From contig CAZCKD010000012.1 in assembly GCA_964498925.1 (NCBI GenBank), positions 1-33,928 on the forward strand: 33,928 nt of DNA. Direction: 5' to 3'. Under the pieces are notes generated by a model, which was given only the letters and a program-made list of their open reading frames with translations, made no database searches and was not told the origin of the DNA. Made by a program: the position numbers and the translations under genes. Below are positions 25,002 to 31,961 of the stretch, piece after piece. This DNA comes from Granulosicoccus sp964498925. Its GTDB lineage: Bacteria > Pseudomonadota > Gammaproteobacteria > Granulosicoccales > Granulosicoccaceae. The stretch's first letter is position 1, and the number at the start of each line of letters is the position of its first letter.

Positions 25002-25595
25002 TTACTGAGCGATAGACGGGTTTAACCTCAAGTTTACGGGGCGAGTATCAGGTGTAGTTCCGTCGAAGTCTTCTGTGTTTTCGCCAAAGTACAACGCGCT
25101 GTCTTGAAGCACGAGAATGTCGTGTCGTGTGCCCAATATGCTGGATAACGAGAGTTGCTGCTGTTCTTCAAGCGTTGGAGCTTGGCGATCAAGCTGAACA
25201 GACTCAACGGTAATATCGATGAAGTCTGCCTCACCGCGGTCAGTATCAATGGTTCCGCCAGGATAGGCTAAAGAGAGTTCCATGAATGTCTGACTTGGGG
25301 ATGCGGGGATGGTGCAGCCGCGATCCTCATAGTTAAAGATGGTGATCGACCCAGTATCGCCTTCAATCATAGTGACCGTTACTGCTGTGTTAGATAGGGG
25401 TGCAAATACAGAGACGCCACAAAATGTCTGATACGCACCGTCGTATGTCGTCAGGATTGGAGCGGTTTCATCCTCAAGCACGCCTAGCTCAGTTGTTGGG
25501 GCAGGGGCAGCGTCACCCGATGAACCTGAGTTACAGGCTACGAGCGTTAATGCAACGAGCGGCAACAACAGTAAATTAGTGAAATGGCGTTTCAT
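25002..25595 (-). CDS. Putative outer-membrane lipoprotein, hypothetical
   Basis: The 197-residue precursor has a type II signal peptide (MKRHFTNLLLLPLVALTLVAC) with lipobox LVAC and lipidated C21; Asn at +2 and Ser at +3 argue for outer-membrane rather than inner-membrane retention. A Gly/Ser/Ala/Pro linker follows, then a domain with 'TYDGAYQTFCGVSVFAPLSN' and 'TIFNYEDRGCTIPASPSQTF' that suggests one disulfide and a beta-rich fold. No family is recognised. It is convergent with the kinase gene (15 bases between stops). Confidence 0.75.
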   Translation of the reverse strand: MKRHFTNLLLLPLVALTLVACNSGSSGDAAPAPTTELGVLEDETAPILTTYDGAYQTFCGVSVFAPLSNTAVTVTMIEGDTGSITIFNYEDRGCTIPASPSQTFMELSLAYPGGTIDTDRGEADFIDITVESVQLDRQAPTLEEQQQLSLSSILGTRHDILVLQDSALYFGENTEDFDGTTPDTRPVNLRLNPSIAQ

Positions 25596-25617
25596 GAGCG
25601 TGACATCTCGACGAATA

Positions 25618-25727
25618 AGTCCGAATTAAAATGAATCGATATCGGACTAATCATTCGCGGTATGCCGCTGCATGCAGCTTGTTTACCGTTAAACGCCTAA
25701 CCGATAATCGTATCTATCGGTTTTTTA
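25618..25727 (+). ncRNA. Candidate small RNA: hairpins followed by an intrinsic terminator
   Basis: On the plus strand, between two minus-strand genes, lie an inverted repeat (AGTCCGA 25618-25624 / TCGGACT 25642-25648), a perfect 12-base palindrome (25667-25678), and a terminator-like hairpin with a T-run (25699-25726). No plus-strand gene precedes it closely, so the terminator is otherwise unexplained. I could not place a confident promoter. This is a weak, structure-only call. Confidence 0.25.
25699..25726 (+). terminator. Intrinsic terminator on the plus strand
   Basis: AACCGATA (25699-25706) and TATCGGTT (25715-25722) form an 8-bp perfect stem with an 8-base loop; the right arm runs into six Ts (25721-25726). 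The T-run is on the plus strand only; read on the minus strand the stem is followed by AGGCG. Confidence 0.7.
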
Positions 25728-25800
25728 CTTGCTGATTCAGGGCCAATTCGTACGTCAGGCCCTTATCAGCACGTTATTTGGTTACATGTCGCTGTTCTTG

Positions 25801-27171
25801 TTATCCCAGCACTTCTTTGATGGATTCATGCGTAGCTGAGACGATGGTGTCTGCCTCGGAGGCAGATAGGCATAATGGTGGTGCGAATCCAATGATGTCA
25901 CCCTGTGGCATTGCCCGTGCGATGACCCCTCGACGTAACATTGCTGCGACCACGCTGGGGCCAATTTTTTTCGCAGGATCAAATGCGATACCGTCATCTT
26001 TGTCGGATACAAGTTCTACCGCGCATAACATTCCCTCACCACGAACATCGCCAACGTTCTTGTGTGCGCCAACGGCTGTTTGCATAGCCTTATTAAAGTA
26101 ACTGCCTTGAGTCTTTGCGTTATCGACAAGATTAAGAGAGTCGATCAGATTTAGATTAGCAACCCCTGCTGCAGCGCAGACAGGGTGAGCCGAGTATGTC
26201 CATCCATGACCTATGGCGCCGAATTTGTCAGTTCCCTGCTCGAGTACTTGCCATACACGCTTTGAGACAATACTGCCAGACAGTGGCGCATAGGCTGAGG
26301 TGAGACCTTTGGCAATAGTGATGAAATCAGGTTCTATGCCGTAGTGATCTGAACCGAACATACTGCCTAACCGGCCAAACGCTGTAACCACTTCATCAGC
26401 GATAAGCAGTATGTCGTACTTTTTTAATACCGCTTGAATAGCGGGCCAGTACCCTTCGGGAGGAGGCACCAGGCCGCCGGTTCCGAGCACTGGTTCGCCG
26501 ATAAATGCAGCGATGGTATCGGCACCTTCGCTAAGGATCATGTCTTCGAGTTGATCAGCGCAGTATTTTACAAATTCGGCTTCGCTGTGTTGTTTGTTTT
26601 TACGCTGAAAGTAATAGGGTGCTTCGGTATGGAGCACAGGTGAGAGGGGTAGGTCGAACTGATCGTGAAACAACTTCAGCCCGGTAAGAGAACCTGTCAT
26701 CAAACCCGAACCGTGGTAACCACGCCACCGCGAAATAATCTTCTTTTTTTCTGGACGCCCGAGCACGTTGTTGTAGTACCAGACCAGTTTGATATTAGTC
26801 TCATTGGCATCCGAGCCGGATAAACCGAAATACACGCGGCTCATATTGGACGGTGCTCTGTCCATAATCATTTTGGCCAGCGTGATTGAAGCTTCAGTGC
26901 CGTGTCCTACATAAGAGTGGTAGTAGCTCAGTTCGCGTGCCTGTTCTGCGATAGCATCAGAAATTTCGGTTCTTCCATAGCCCACGTTAACGCAGTAGAG
27001 CCCGGCAAACGCATCGAGTAGTTCAGTATCGTTACGATCTTTTATATAGACACCTTGTCCACCGGTGATGATCCGGCTTTCCATTTCACCTCGTGCAAAC
27101 TGACCTAAATGGGTTGATGCGTGGAAAAAGTGGTCTTGATCCCATTGGCTGAGCTGATCGTTTGTCGACAT
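25801..27171 (-). CDS. Class III PLP-dependent aminotransferase (omega-amino acid:pyruvate / diamine type)
   Basis: The 456-residue protein is a full-length subgroup II (class III) transaminase. Landmarks are 'LLDAFAGLYCVNVGYGRTEI' at the substrate side, 'GLSGSDANETNIKLVWYYNN' for phosphate binding, 'SRWRGYHGSG', the Asp of 'LLIADEVVTAFGRLG' (D259) that pairs with the pyridine nitrogen, and the Schiff-base lysine in 'ITIAKGLTSAY' (K288). Relatives move the terminal amino group of putrescine, taurine, beta-alanine, GABA or diaminobutyrate to pyruvate or 2-oxoglutarate. The family includes DoeD of ectoine breakdown, so it could act downstream of the hydrolase at 11358, but sequence alone cannot choose the substrate. 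It diverges from the thiolase gene (122-bp shared promoter region). Confidence 0.93.
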   Translation of the reverse strand: MSTNDQLSQWDQDHFFHASTHLGQFARGEMESRIITGGQGVYIKDRNDTELLDAFAGLYCVNVGYGRTEISDAIAEQARELSYYHSYVGHGTEASITLAKMIMDRAPSNMSRVYFGLSGSDANETNIKLVWYYNNVLGRPEKKKIISRWRGYHGSGLMTGSLTGLKLFHDQFDLPLSPVLHTEAPYYFQRKNKQHSEAEFVKYCADQLEDMILSEGADTIAAFIGEPVLGTGGLVPPPEGYWPAIQAVLKKYDILLIADEVVTAFGRLGSMFGSDHYGIEPDFITIAKGLTSAYAPLSGSIVSKRVWQVLEQGTDKFGAIGHGWTYSAHPVCAAAGVANLNLIDSLNLVDNAKTQGSYFNKAMQTAVGAHKNVGDVRGEGMLCAVELVSDKDDGIAFDPAKKIGPSVVAAMLRRGVIARAMPQGDIIGFAPPLCLSASEADTIVSATHESIKEVLG

Positions 27172-27293
27172 GATGAGTTATCCAGGTGGCGTCCTTTACA
27201 TTCGCAGCGCGCAGTATAGGGCAAGGTTAAGTTCCGATACCAGTTGAAGCTGCGTACAATGAAACTTCATCAAGTTGCAAATAGAGATCCCTC

Positions 27294-28478
27294 ATGAAAG
27301 ATGCTGTCATTGTCTCAACTGCGAGAACGCCTATTGGAATGGCTTTCAAGGGAGCGCTCAATAATATTAAGTCACCAACTATGGCAGGACACGCCATAAG
27401 CCATGCGGTGAAAAGAGCAGGTGTCGACCCGGCAGAAATAGATGATCTTGTTATGGGTGCTGTATTAACGGCCGGTACAGCCGGCATGAATATCGGTAGA
27501 TTGGCCGGTTTGGCTGCCGGGCTGCCCAATACCGTTGCCGCACAAACTATCGATCGCCAGTGTTCTTCAGGTCTTATGGCAATCGCCACTGCGGCCAAGC
27601 AGATTATGGTCGATGGACAAGACACCGTCGTAGCGGGAGGTCAGGATAATATCTCTGCCGTTCAAGCTGATTACTTCAAGTGGGTGACCGAAGAGAAGGA
27701 TCCCAACGTCAGTATTCATTCAGAGCACGCGTATATGCCGATGCTGATGACTGCTGAACACGTCGCAAAGCAATACAAGATCAGTCGCGAATCTCAGGAT
27801 GAATATGCATTGAGCTCTCAAATGAGAACCGCTCAGGCTCAGGAAAGGGGTGCCTTTGATGATGAAATAGTGCCCATCAGTGCGACGAAGAAAGTAAAGA
27901 ATAAAGAAACCGGTGAAATAACACTGGAAGACGTTACCTTATCCAAAGATGAGGGGAATCGTCCGGGTACGACATTAGATACGCTGGCGGGTTTAAAGCC
28001 GGTTATCGAGGGCGGCCTTATTACTGCGGGAAATGCGAGTCAGTTATCCGATGGTGCGTCTGCCTGTGTTTTGATGGAAGGGCAATTAGCATCCAAGAAA
28101 GGTCTATCGCCCTTGGGTATCTATCGCGGGATGGCGGTGGCAGGAAACGCTCCTGAAGAGATGGGTATAGGTCCTATCTATGCCATTCCCAAATTGCTTA
28201 AAAACCATGGTTTGAAAATAGACGACATAGGCCTTTGGGAACTCAACGAAGCCTTTGCATGCCAAGTGCTTTACTGCCGTGATCATCTAGGTATTGATCC
28301 TTCGATATACAATGTTAACGGTGGTGCAATATCAATCGGACATCCTTACGGAATGACGGGTGCGCGCCAGGTTGGACATGCTCTTATAGAAGGAAAGAAG
28401 CGTGGAGTTAAGTACGTCGTCGTATCGATGTGTGTCGGTGGTGGTATGGGCGCAGCGGGATTATTCGAAGTTGCTTAG
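27294..28478 (+). CDS. Acetyl-CoA C-acyltransferase (thiolase)
   Basis: The 394-residue protein has the complete catalytic set of the thiolase family: the acylated cysteine C90 in 'DRQCSSGLMAIA', H350 in 'GGAISIGHPYGMTGARQ', and the acid/base C380 in 'CVGGGMGAAGLFE'. It either condenses two acetyl-CoA or cleaves 3-ketoacyl-CoA in the cytoplasm. Length and motif positions match biosynthetic and degradative tetrameric thiolases alike, so direction and chain length stay open. No hydroxyacyl-CoA dehydrogenase or enoyl hydratase is next to it. Its downstream partner is a ureohydrolase 51 bases away on the same strand, an unusual pairing. Confidence 0.95.
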   Translation: MKDAVIVSTARTPIGMAFKGALNNIKSPTMAGHAISHAVKRAGVDPAEIDDLVMGAVLTAGTAGMNIGRLAGLAAGLPNTVAAQTIDRQCSSGLMAIATAAKQIMVDGQDTVVAGGQDNISAVQADYFKWVTEEKDPNVSIHSEHAYMPMLMTAEHVAKQYKISRESQDEYALSSQMRTAQAQERGAFDDEIVPISATKKVKNKETGEITLEDVTLSKDEGNRPGTTLDTLAGLKPVIEGGLITAGNASQLSDGASACVLMEGQLASKKGLSPLGIYRGMAVAGNAPEEMGIGPIYAIPKLLKNHGLKIDDIGLWELNEAFACQVLYCRDHLGIDPSIYNVNGGAISIGHPYGMTGARQVGHALIEGKKRGVKYVVVSMCVGGGMGAAGLFEVA

Positions 28479-28529
28479 TGCCTTGGGTATTATCTTGTTT
28501 TCTAATAAAGTCTATTCGGAGTATTTCAA

Positions 28530-29489
28530 ATGACCGGCACTAAACCTATTGATCCTGATGGTCCGATGATGCGTCCGCGTTATGTCGGCATTCCTACTTT
28601 CTTTCGTACCCCACTAAAAGAGAATTTAGAAGACGTTGATATCGGCATTGTCGGTGTACCTTTTGATGGAGGCGTGACAAGTCGACCGGGATCTCGCCAT
28701 GGTCCTCGTGAGGTCAGAAATCAATCGACAATGGTTCGAATGATTAATCAAGCGACAGGTATTTCGCCGCATGAGTTATGCAGCGTGGCAGATGTTGGTG
28801 ACGCTTGGGTACCTTCACCGTTTGAGTTGACGGGTAGCCATAAAAGTATTCAAGATTTTTTTGATCAGTTAATTCAGCGAAACATCATGCCGCTTGCCGT
28901 TGGCGGTGATCATTCCATCAGCTTGCCTATCTTGCGTGCTGTCGCTGCAGACAGGCCGGTTGGCATGATTCATATCGATGCGCATTGCGATACTGGCGAT
29001 GATTATATGGGGTCAAGGTTTCATCATGGAGCTCCCTTCAGTCGTGCGGTGGAGGAGGGCCTTTTAGATCCGAAACGAACAGTCCAGATAGGTATTCGTG
29101 GAACGCTGAATGATCGAGACCTTTGGAAGTTCAGTCACGATAGCGGTATGCGCGTTATTTATATGGATGAGTTTTATCGTCAGGGTGTTGACAAAACTAT
29201 CGAAGAGGCTCGGCGCATCGTTGGTGATGGTCCGACCTACATCAGTTTTGACATTGACAGTTTGGATCCTGCGTTTGCACCGGGTACGGGCACGCCAGAA
29301 ATCGGTGGCTTGACGACATTAGAGGCGCAGATGCTTATCAGAGGTTGTCAGGGTTTGAATCTCGTTGGAGCGGATCTAGTTGAGGTATCACCGTCGTTCG
29401 ACGCAGCGGGAAATACGGCGTTGGCTGGAGCGAATTTATTGTTCGAGTTGCTGTGCGTATTAGGCGAGGCGCGTAGTCGACTGGGTTGA
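28530..29489 (+). CDS. Ureohydrolase of the arginase/agmatinase family, guanidinobutyrase-like
   Basis: The 319-residue protein carries all six metal-binding residues of the family: H128 (GGDHS), D150/H152/D154 (IDAHCDT) and D241/D243 (SFDIDSLDP), plus the substrate-side 'GTGTPEIGG' loop (252-260). It hydrolyses a guanidino group to urea and an amine in the cytoplasm. 'HHGAPFSRAVEEGLLDPKRT', 'RGCQGLNLVGADLVEVSP' and the C-terminal 'LAGANLLFELLCVL' are closer in style to 4-guanidinobutyrase/3-guanidinopropionase (GbuA/GpuA, also about 319 residues) than to E. coli agmatinase, but agmatine remains possible. CGGAG precedes the ATG. It lies between the thiolase and the ProX-like binding protein, all in one direction, which suggests a linked catabolic function. 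Confidence 0.9.
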   Translation: MTGTKPIDPDGPMMRPRYVGIPTFFRTPLKENLEDVDIGIVGVPFDGGVTSRPGSRHGPREVRNQSTMVRMINQATGISPHELCSVADVGDAWVPSPFELTGSHKSIQDFFDQLIQRNIMPLAVGGDHSISLPILRAVAADRPVGMIHIDAHCDTGDDYMGSRFHHGAPFSRAVEEGLLDPKRTVQIGIRGTLNDRDLWKFSHDSGMRVIYMDEFYRQGVDKTIEEARRIVGDGPTYISFDIDSLDPAFAPGTGTPEIGGLTTLEAQMLIRGCQGLNLVGADLVEVSPSFDAAGNTALAGANLLFELLCVLGEARSRLG

Positions 29490-29811
29490 GTTTTCGTTAA
29501 TTCACATCTGGCTGTAACCAATTGTGTCAACTGGTCTGCATGCCCTTGAACGATTCTAGGGCGGTGTGGGAGCTCGCGGTGCAGCCGTTTACCTATATGA
29601 GTAAGACGCTCTATTAAGTCGGTGCTTGATACTTTCGGTGCGAAGACAGTTCGCGTAATGTCGTTTCAAGGTCGTTATTGTGTGCGTAAGTCACAGTTCT
29701 AACTGGATGTTTATCCCCCAAGTCAGTAGGATAGGTCCGAGGCGATCGTTCTGATTTCACAATCAGGCCCTCTTTATTCAAGAAGATTTGTATTCACCTG
29801 GAGAAATAATT
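29490..29811. other. 322-bp intergenic region upstream of the ProX-like gene
   Basis: No coding frame is supported. The region should contain the promoter of the ProX-ProV-ProW unit. I looked for a guanidine riboswitch because of the ureohydrolase next door; CTAGGG and GGTCCGAGG do occur but are about 180 bases apart and lack the expected paired context. GGAGA at 29800-29804, seven bases before the ATG, is a strong ribosome binding site for the next gene. Confidence 0.45.
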
Positions 29812-30768
29812 ATGCGTTCAAAAAAGCTGCTAGCAATTAGCTGCGTTACTGCGATGTCTGCTTACGGTGCTGTTGCACAAGCTGCTGACGTTGTAATCGG
29901 CGTGCCTAACTGGCCTTCTGTTCTGGTCACGGCTCACGTCCTTAAGGTTGCAATGGAAAACAACCTCGGTTTGGAAGTAGAACTTCAAAACGGAACAAAC
30001 CCGGTTGTATTCGAAGGTATGGATGCAGGTTCTATGCATGTTCATCCTGAAGTATGGCTACCTAACCAAACAAACCTCAACAACACATACGTTGCTGAGA
30101 AGCAAACTGTTCGCATGAACCCTAACGGTGTTGCAGGTGATCAGGCTATGTGTGTCACTGCAGGTACTGCTGAGCGTACAGGTATCGAAAACCTGACTGA
30201 TCTGACTGATCCTGAAATGGCGAAAAACTTCGACACAGATGGCGACGGCATGGGCGAGATCTGGATTGGTGCTGCTGGTTGGGCGTCAACTAATATCGAA
30301 AAGATCCGCGCTAAGTCATATGGCTACGATGCCACTATGAGCTTGAAAGAAATGGATGAAACTTTGGCTTTGGCTGAAGTAGATGCCGCGGTTACTCAAG
30401 ACAAGAACATCGCGTTTTTCTGCTACACACCTCACCACATGTTTGCATTGCACGATCTCGTTATCTTGAAAGAGCCTGCGCATGACACAGCTGAGTGGAA
30501 TGTTATCCAACCAACTGATGATCCAGAATGGTTAAGCAAGTCCAGTGCAGGTTCTGCATGGAGCACAGCTTACCTGCATATCCACTATGCAACTGGCTTA
30601 GAAGAAGCTCAACCTGAAGCAGCTGCCATGCTGTCTAAGGTTTCTTTGGATACATCTATCGTTTCAGCGATGACTTACGCTCTGGTTGTAGAGAAGCAAG
30701 ACCCTGCTGAATTCGCAGCTAAGTGGGTTGAAGACAATGCTGAGACAGTTGATAGCTGGCTTCAGTAA
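29812..30768 (+). CDS. Glycine betaine/quaternary-amine-type ABC substrate-binding protein (ProX/OpuAC family)
   Basis: ATG 29812 is chosen for its GGAGA site; an upstream in-frame TTG at 29788 has none. The 318-residue precursor has a signal peptide ending near AVAQA-AD, then the OpuAC-type start 'VVIGVPNWPSVLVTAHVLKV'. Aromatic residues that could cage a cationic head group occur in 'PNWPS', 'HPEVWLP', 'GAAGWAS' and 'FFCYTPHHMF'. A 'DTDGDGMGEIWIG' loop resembles the calcium-binding-like DxDGDG loop seen in part of this family. Ligands of relatives are glycine betaine, choline, proline betaine or carnitine; which applies is not decided. Codon use is strongly biased (GCT, GGT, AAC, CCT), fitting high expression. 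A strong stem-loop separates it from the ATPase gene. Confidence 0.9.
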   Translation: MRSKKLLAISCVTAMSAYGAVAQAADVVIGVPNWPSVLVTAHVLKVAMENNLGLEVELQNGTNPVVFEGMDAGSMHVHPEVWLPNQTNLNNTYVAEKQTVRMNPNGVAGDQAMCVTAGTAERTGIENLTDLTDPEMAKNFDTDGDGMGEIWIGAAGWASTNIEKIRAKSYGYDATMSLKEMDETLALAEVDAAVTQDKNIAFFCYTPHHMFALHDLVILKEPAHDTAEWNVIQPTDDPEWLSKSSAGSAWSTAYLHIHYATGLEEAQPEAAAMLSKVSLDTSIVSAMTYALVVEKQDPAEFAAKWVEDNAETVDSWLQ

Positions 30769-30812
30769 GTTACACAGTCTCGCGCTAGCGTGAGATTAAT
30801 GATGTGACCTTT

Positions 30813-30858
30813 CGGACGATGACTCGGTAAAGCTTTACCGAGTCATTGTCCGATTTGT
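30813..30858 (+). terminator. 20-bp stem-loop, terminator/attenuator between proX-like and proV-like genes
   Basis: Left arm 30813-30832 and right arm 30833-30852 pair along all 20 positions, with a single G·U in RNA and no unpaired loop beyond the apex (centre AAGCTT). It is followed by ATTTGTTTT. It lies 45 bases after the binding-protein stop and 60 before the ATPase start, so it likely ends most binding-protein transcripts and lets a fraction continue. Confidence 0.8.
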
Positions 30859-30911
30859 TTTAAAAGCGCCTATCTCAAAGTAAAACTGTCGGCCACGGAC
30901 TCTCAACCATC

Positions 30912-31961
30912 ATGAATGAAGACGTAATCGTTCTAGAGAACGTTTGGAAAATATTTGGAGACCGAGCCGATGAAGCGCTCGAAGCCATTAAAACCCGCGG
31001 TTTAGGAAAACCCGAGGTTCTTGAAGAGTTCGGTTGTGTTGTCGGTATTGCCGATTGCTCTTTTAAAGTAAAACGCGGAGAAATTTTCTGCGTTATGGGA
31101 TTGTCAGGATCAGGCAAGTCCACCATGGTTCGCCATTTAAATCGCTTAATCGAACCCACTGCCGGGCATATACAGATGTTGGGCAAAGATGTGCTTGCCA
31201 TGAATGCCAGCGAGCTGCGTGAGTTACGCGCCCGCCATATTGGAATGGTATTCCAGCATATGGCTTTGCTACCGCACCGAACAGTTCGAGACAACGTTGG
31301 CTTCCCGCTACAAGTTAGAGGAGAGCCGAAATCAGTTCGCTGGGAGGTGTCCCAGAAATGTTTGACACGCGTTAACCTCGATGGTTACGAAGATCGGTTT
31401 CCCAGTGAGCTTTCGGGTGGCATGCAACAACGTGTCGGTTTAGCCAGAGCATTGGCTTCTGATCCCGAAGTGCTATTGATGGATGAACCATTCTCGGCAC
31501 TCGATCCACTCATTCGTCGTCAACTGCAGGATCAGTTCATGACGTTGTCTGCAGAGATGAATAAGACAACGGTTTTTATCACACACGATTTAGACGAAGC
31601 TATTCGCATTGGCGACAGGATAGCGATTATGAAAGACGGTCGTATTGTACAAATCGGCACGCCGGAAGAAATCGTGACACAGCCTGCCGATCAATACGTT
31701 GCCGATTTTGTTGAAGGTATTTCCAAATTAAAACTGGTATTCGCACACTCCATTATGGAGCCGATTGCCGACTTTCAGCCAACTGGGGCTGACGACTTAT
31801 CACTAAGTCCCCGAGCAGACCACGGTACCGATCTGGATACGTTGATTGATATATCCGCTGTCAATGAGCAACCGATTGTCATAACCGATGATGACAACAA
31901 CGATGTCGGTGTCGTTACGCGATCTACGTTATTGAAAGGTATTAAAGGGGGTAAGGCATGA
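30912..31961 (+). CDS. Glycine betaine/proline-type ABC transporter ATP-binding protein (ProV-like)
   Basis: The 349-residue ATPase opens with the ProV-type leader 'VIVLENVWKIFGDRADEALE'. It has Walker A GLSGSGKST, Q-loop 'GMVFQHMALLPHRTV', signature LSGGMQQR, Walker B 'VLLMDEPFSALDPL' and the switch His in 'FITHDLDEAIR'. The end ('DTLIDISAVNEQPIVITDDD', then 'VGVVTRSTLLKGI') looks like a single, shortened CBS motif, where ProV and OpuAA of about 400 residues carry a pair that senses ionic strength. Osmotic gating may therefore be reduced or lost, consistent with nutrient uptake rather than osmoprotection (inference). Its stop overlaps the permease start by four bases (ATGA). Confidence 0.92.
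   Translation: MNEDVIVLENVWKIFGDRADEALEAIKTRGLGKPEVLEEFGCVVGIADCSFKVKRGEIFCVMGLSGSGKSTMVRHLNRLIEPTAGHIQMLGKDVLAMNASELRELRARHIGMVFQHMALLPHRTVRDNVGFPLQVRGEPKSVRWEVSQKCLTRVNLDGYEDRFPSELSGGMQQRVGLARALASDPEVLLMDEPFSALDPLIRRQLQDQFMTLSAEMNKTTVFITHDLDEAIRIGDRIAIMKDGRIVQIGTPEEIVTQPADQYVADFVEGISKLKLVFAHSIMEPIADFQPTGADDLSLSPRADHGTDLDTLIDISAVNEQPIVITDDDNNDVGVVTRSTLLKGIKGGKA

Noticed and set aside
29490..29811. Possible guanidine-I (ykkC) riboswitch upstream of the ProX-like gene
   Set aside because: CTAGGG and GGTCCGAGG-like strings are present but about 180 bases apart, far more than in the known fold, and the expected helices and ACGG-type conserved segments are not visible.
29788..29811. Upstream TTG start for the ProX-like binding protein
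   Set aside because: It has no ribosome binding site and would put extra residues before a normal signal peptide; ATG 29812 has GGAGA seven bases upstream.
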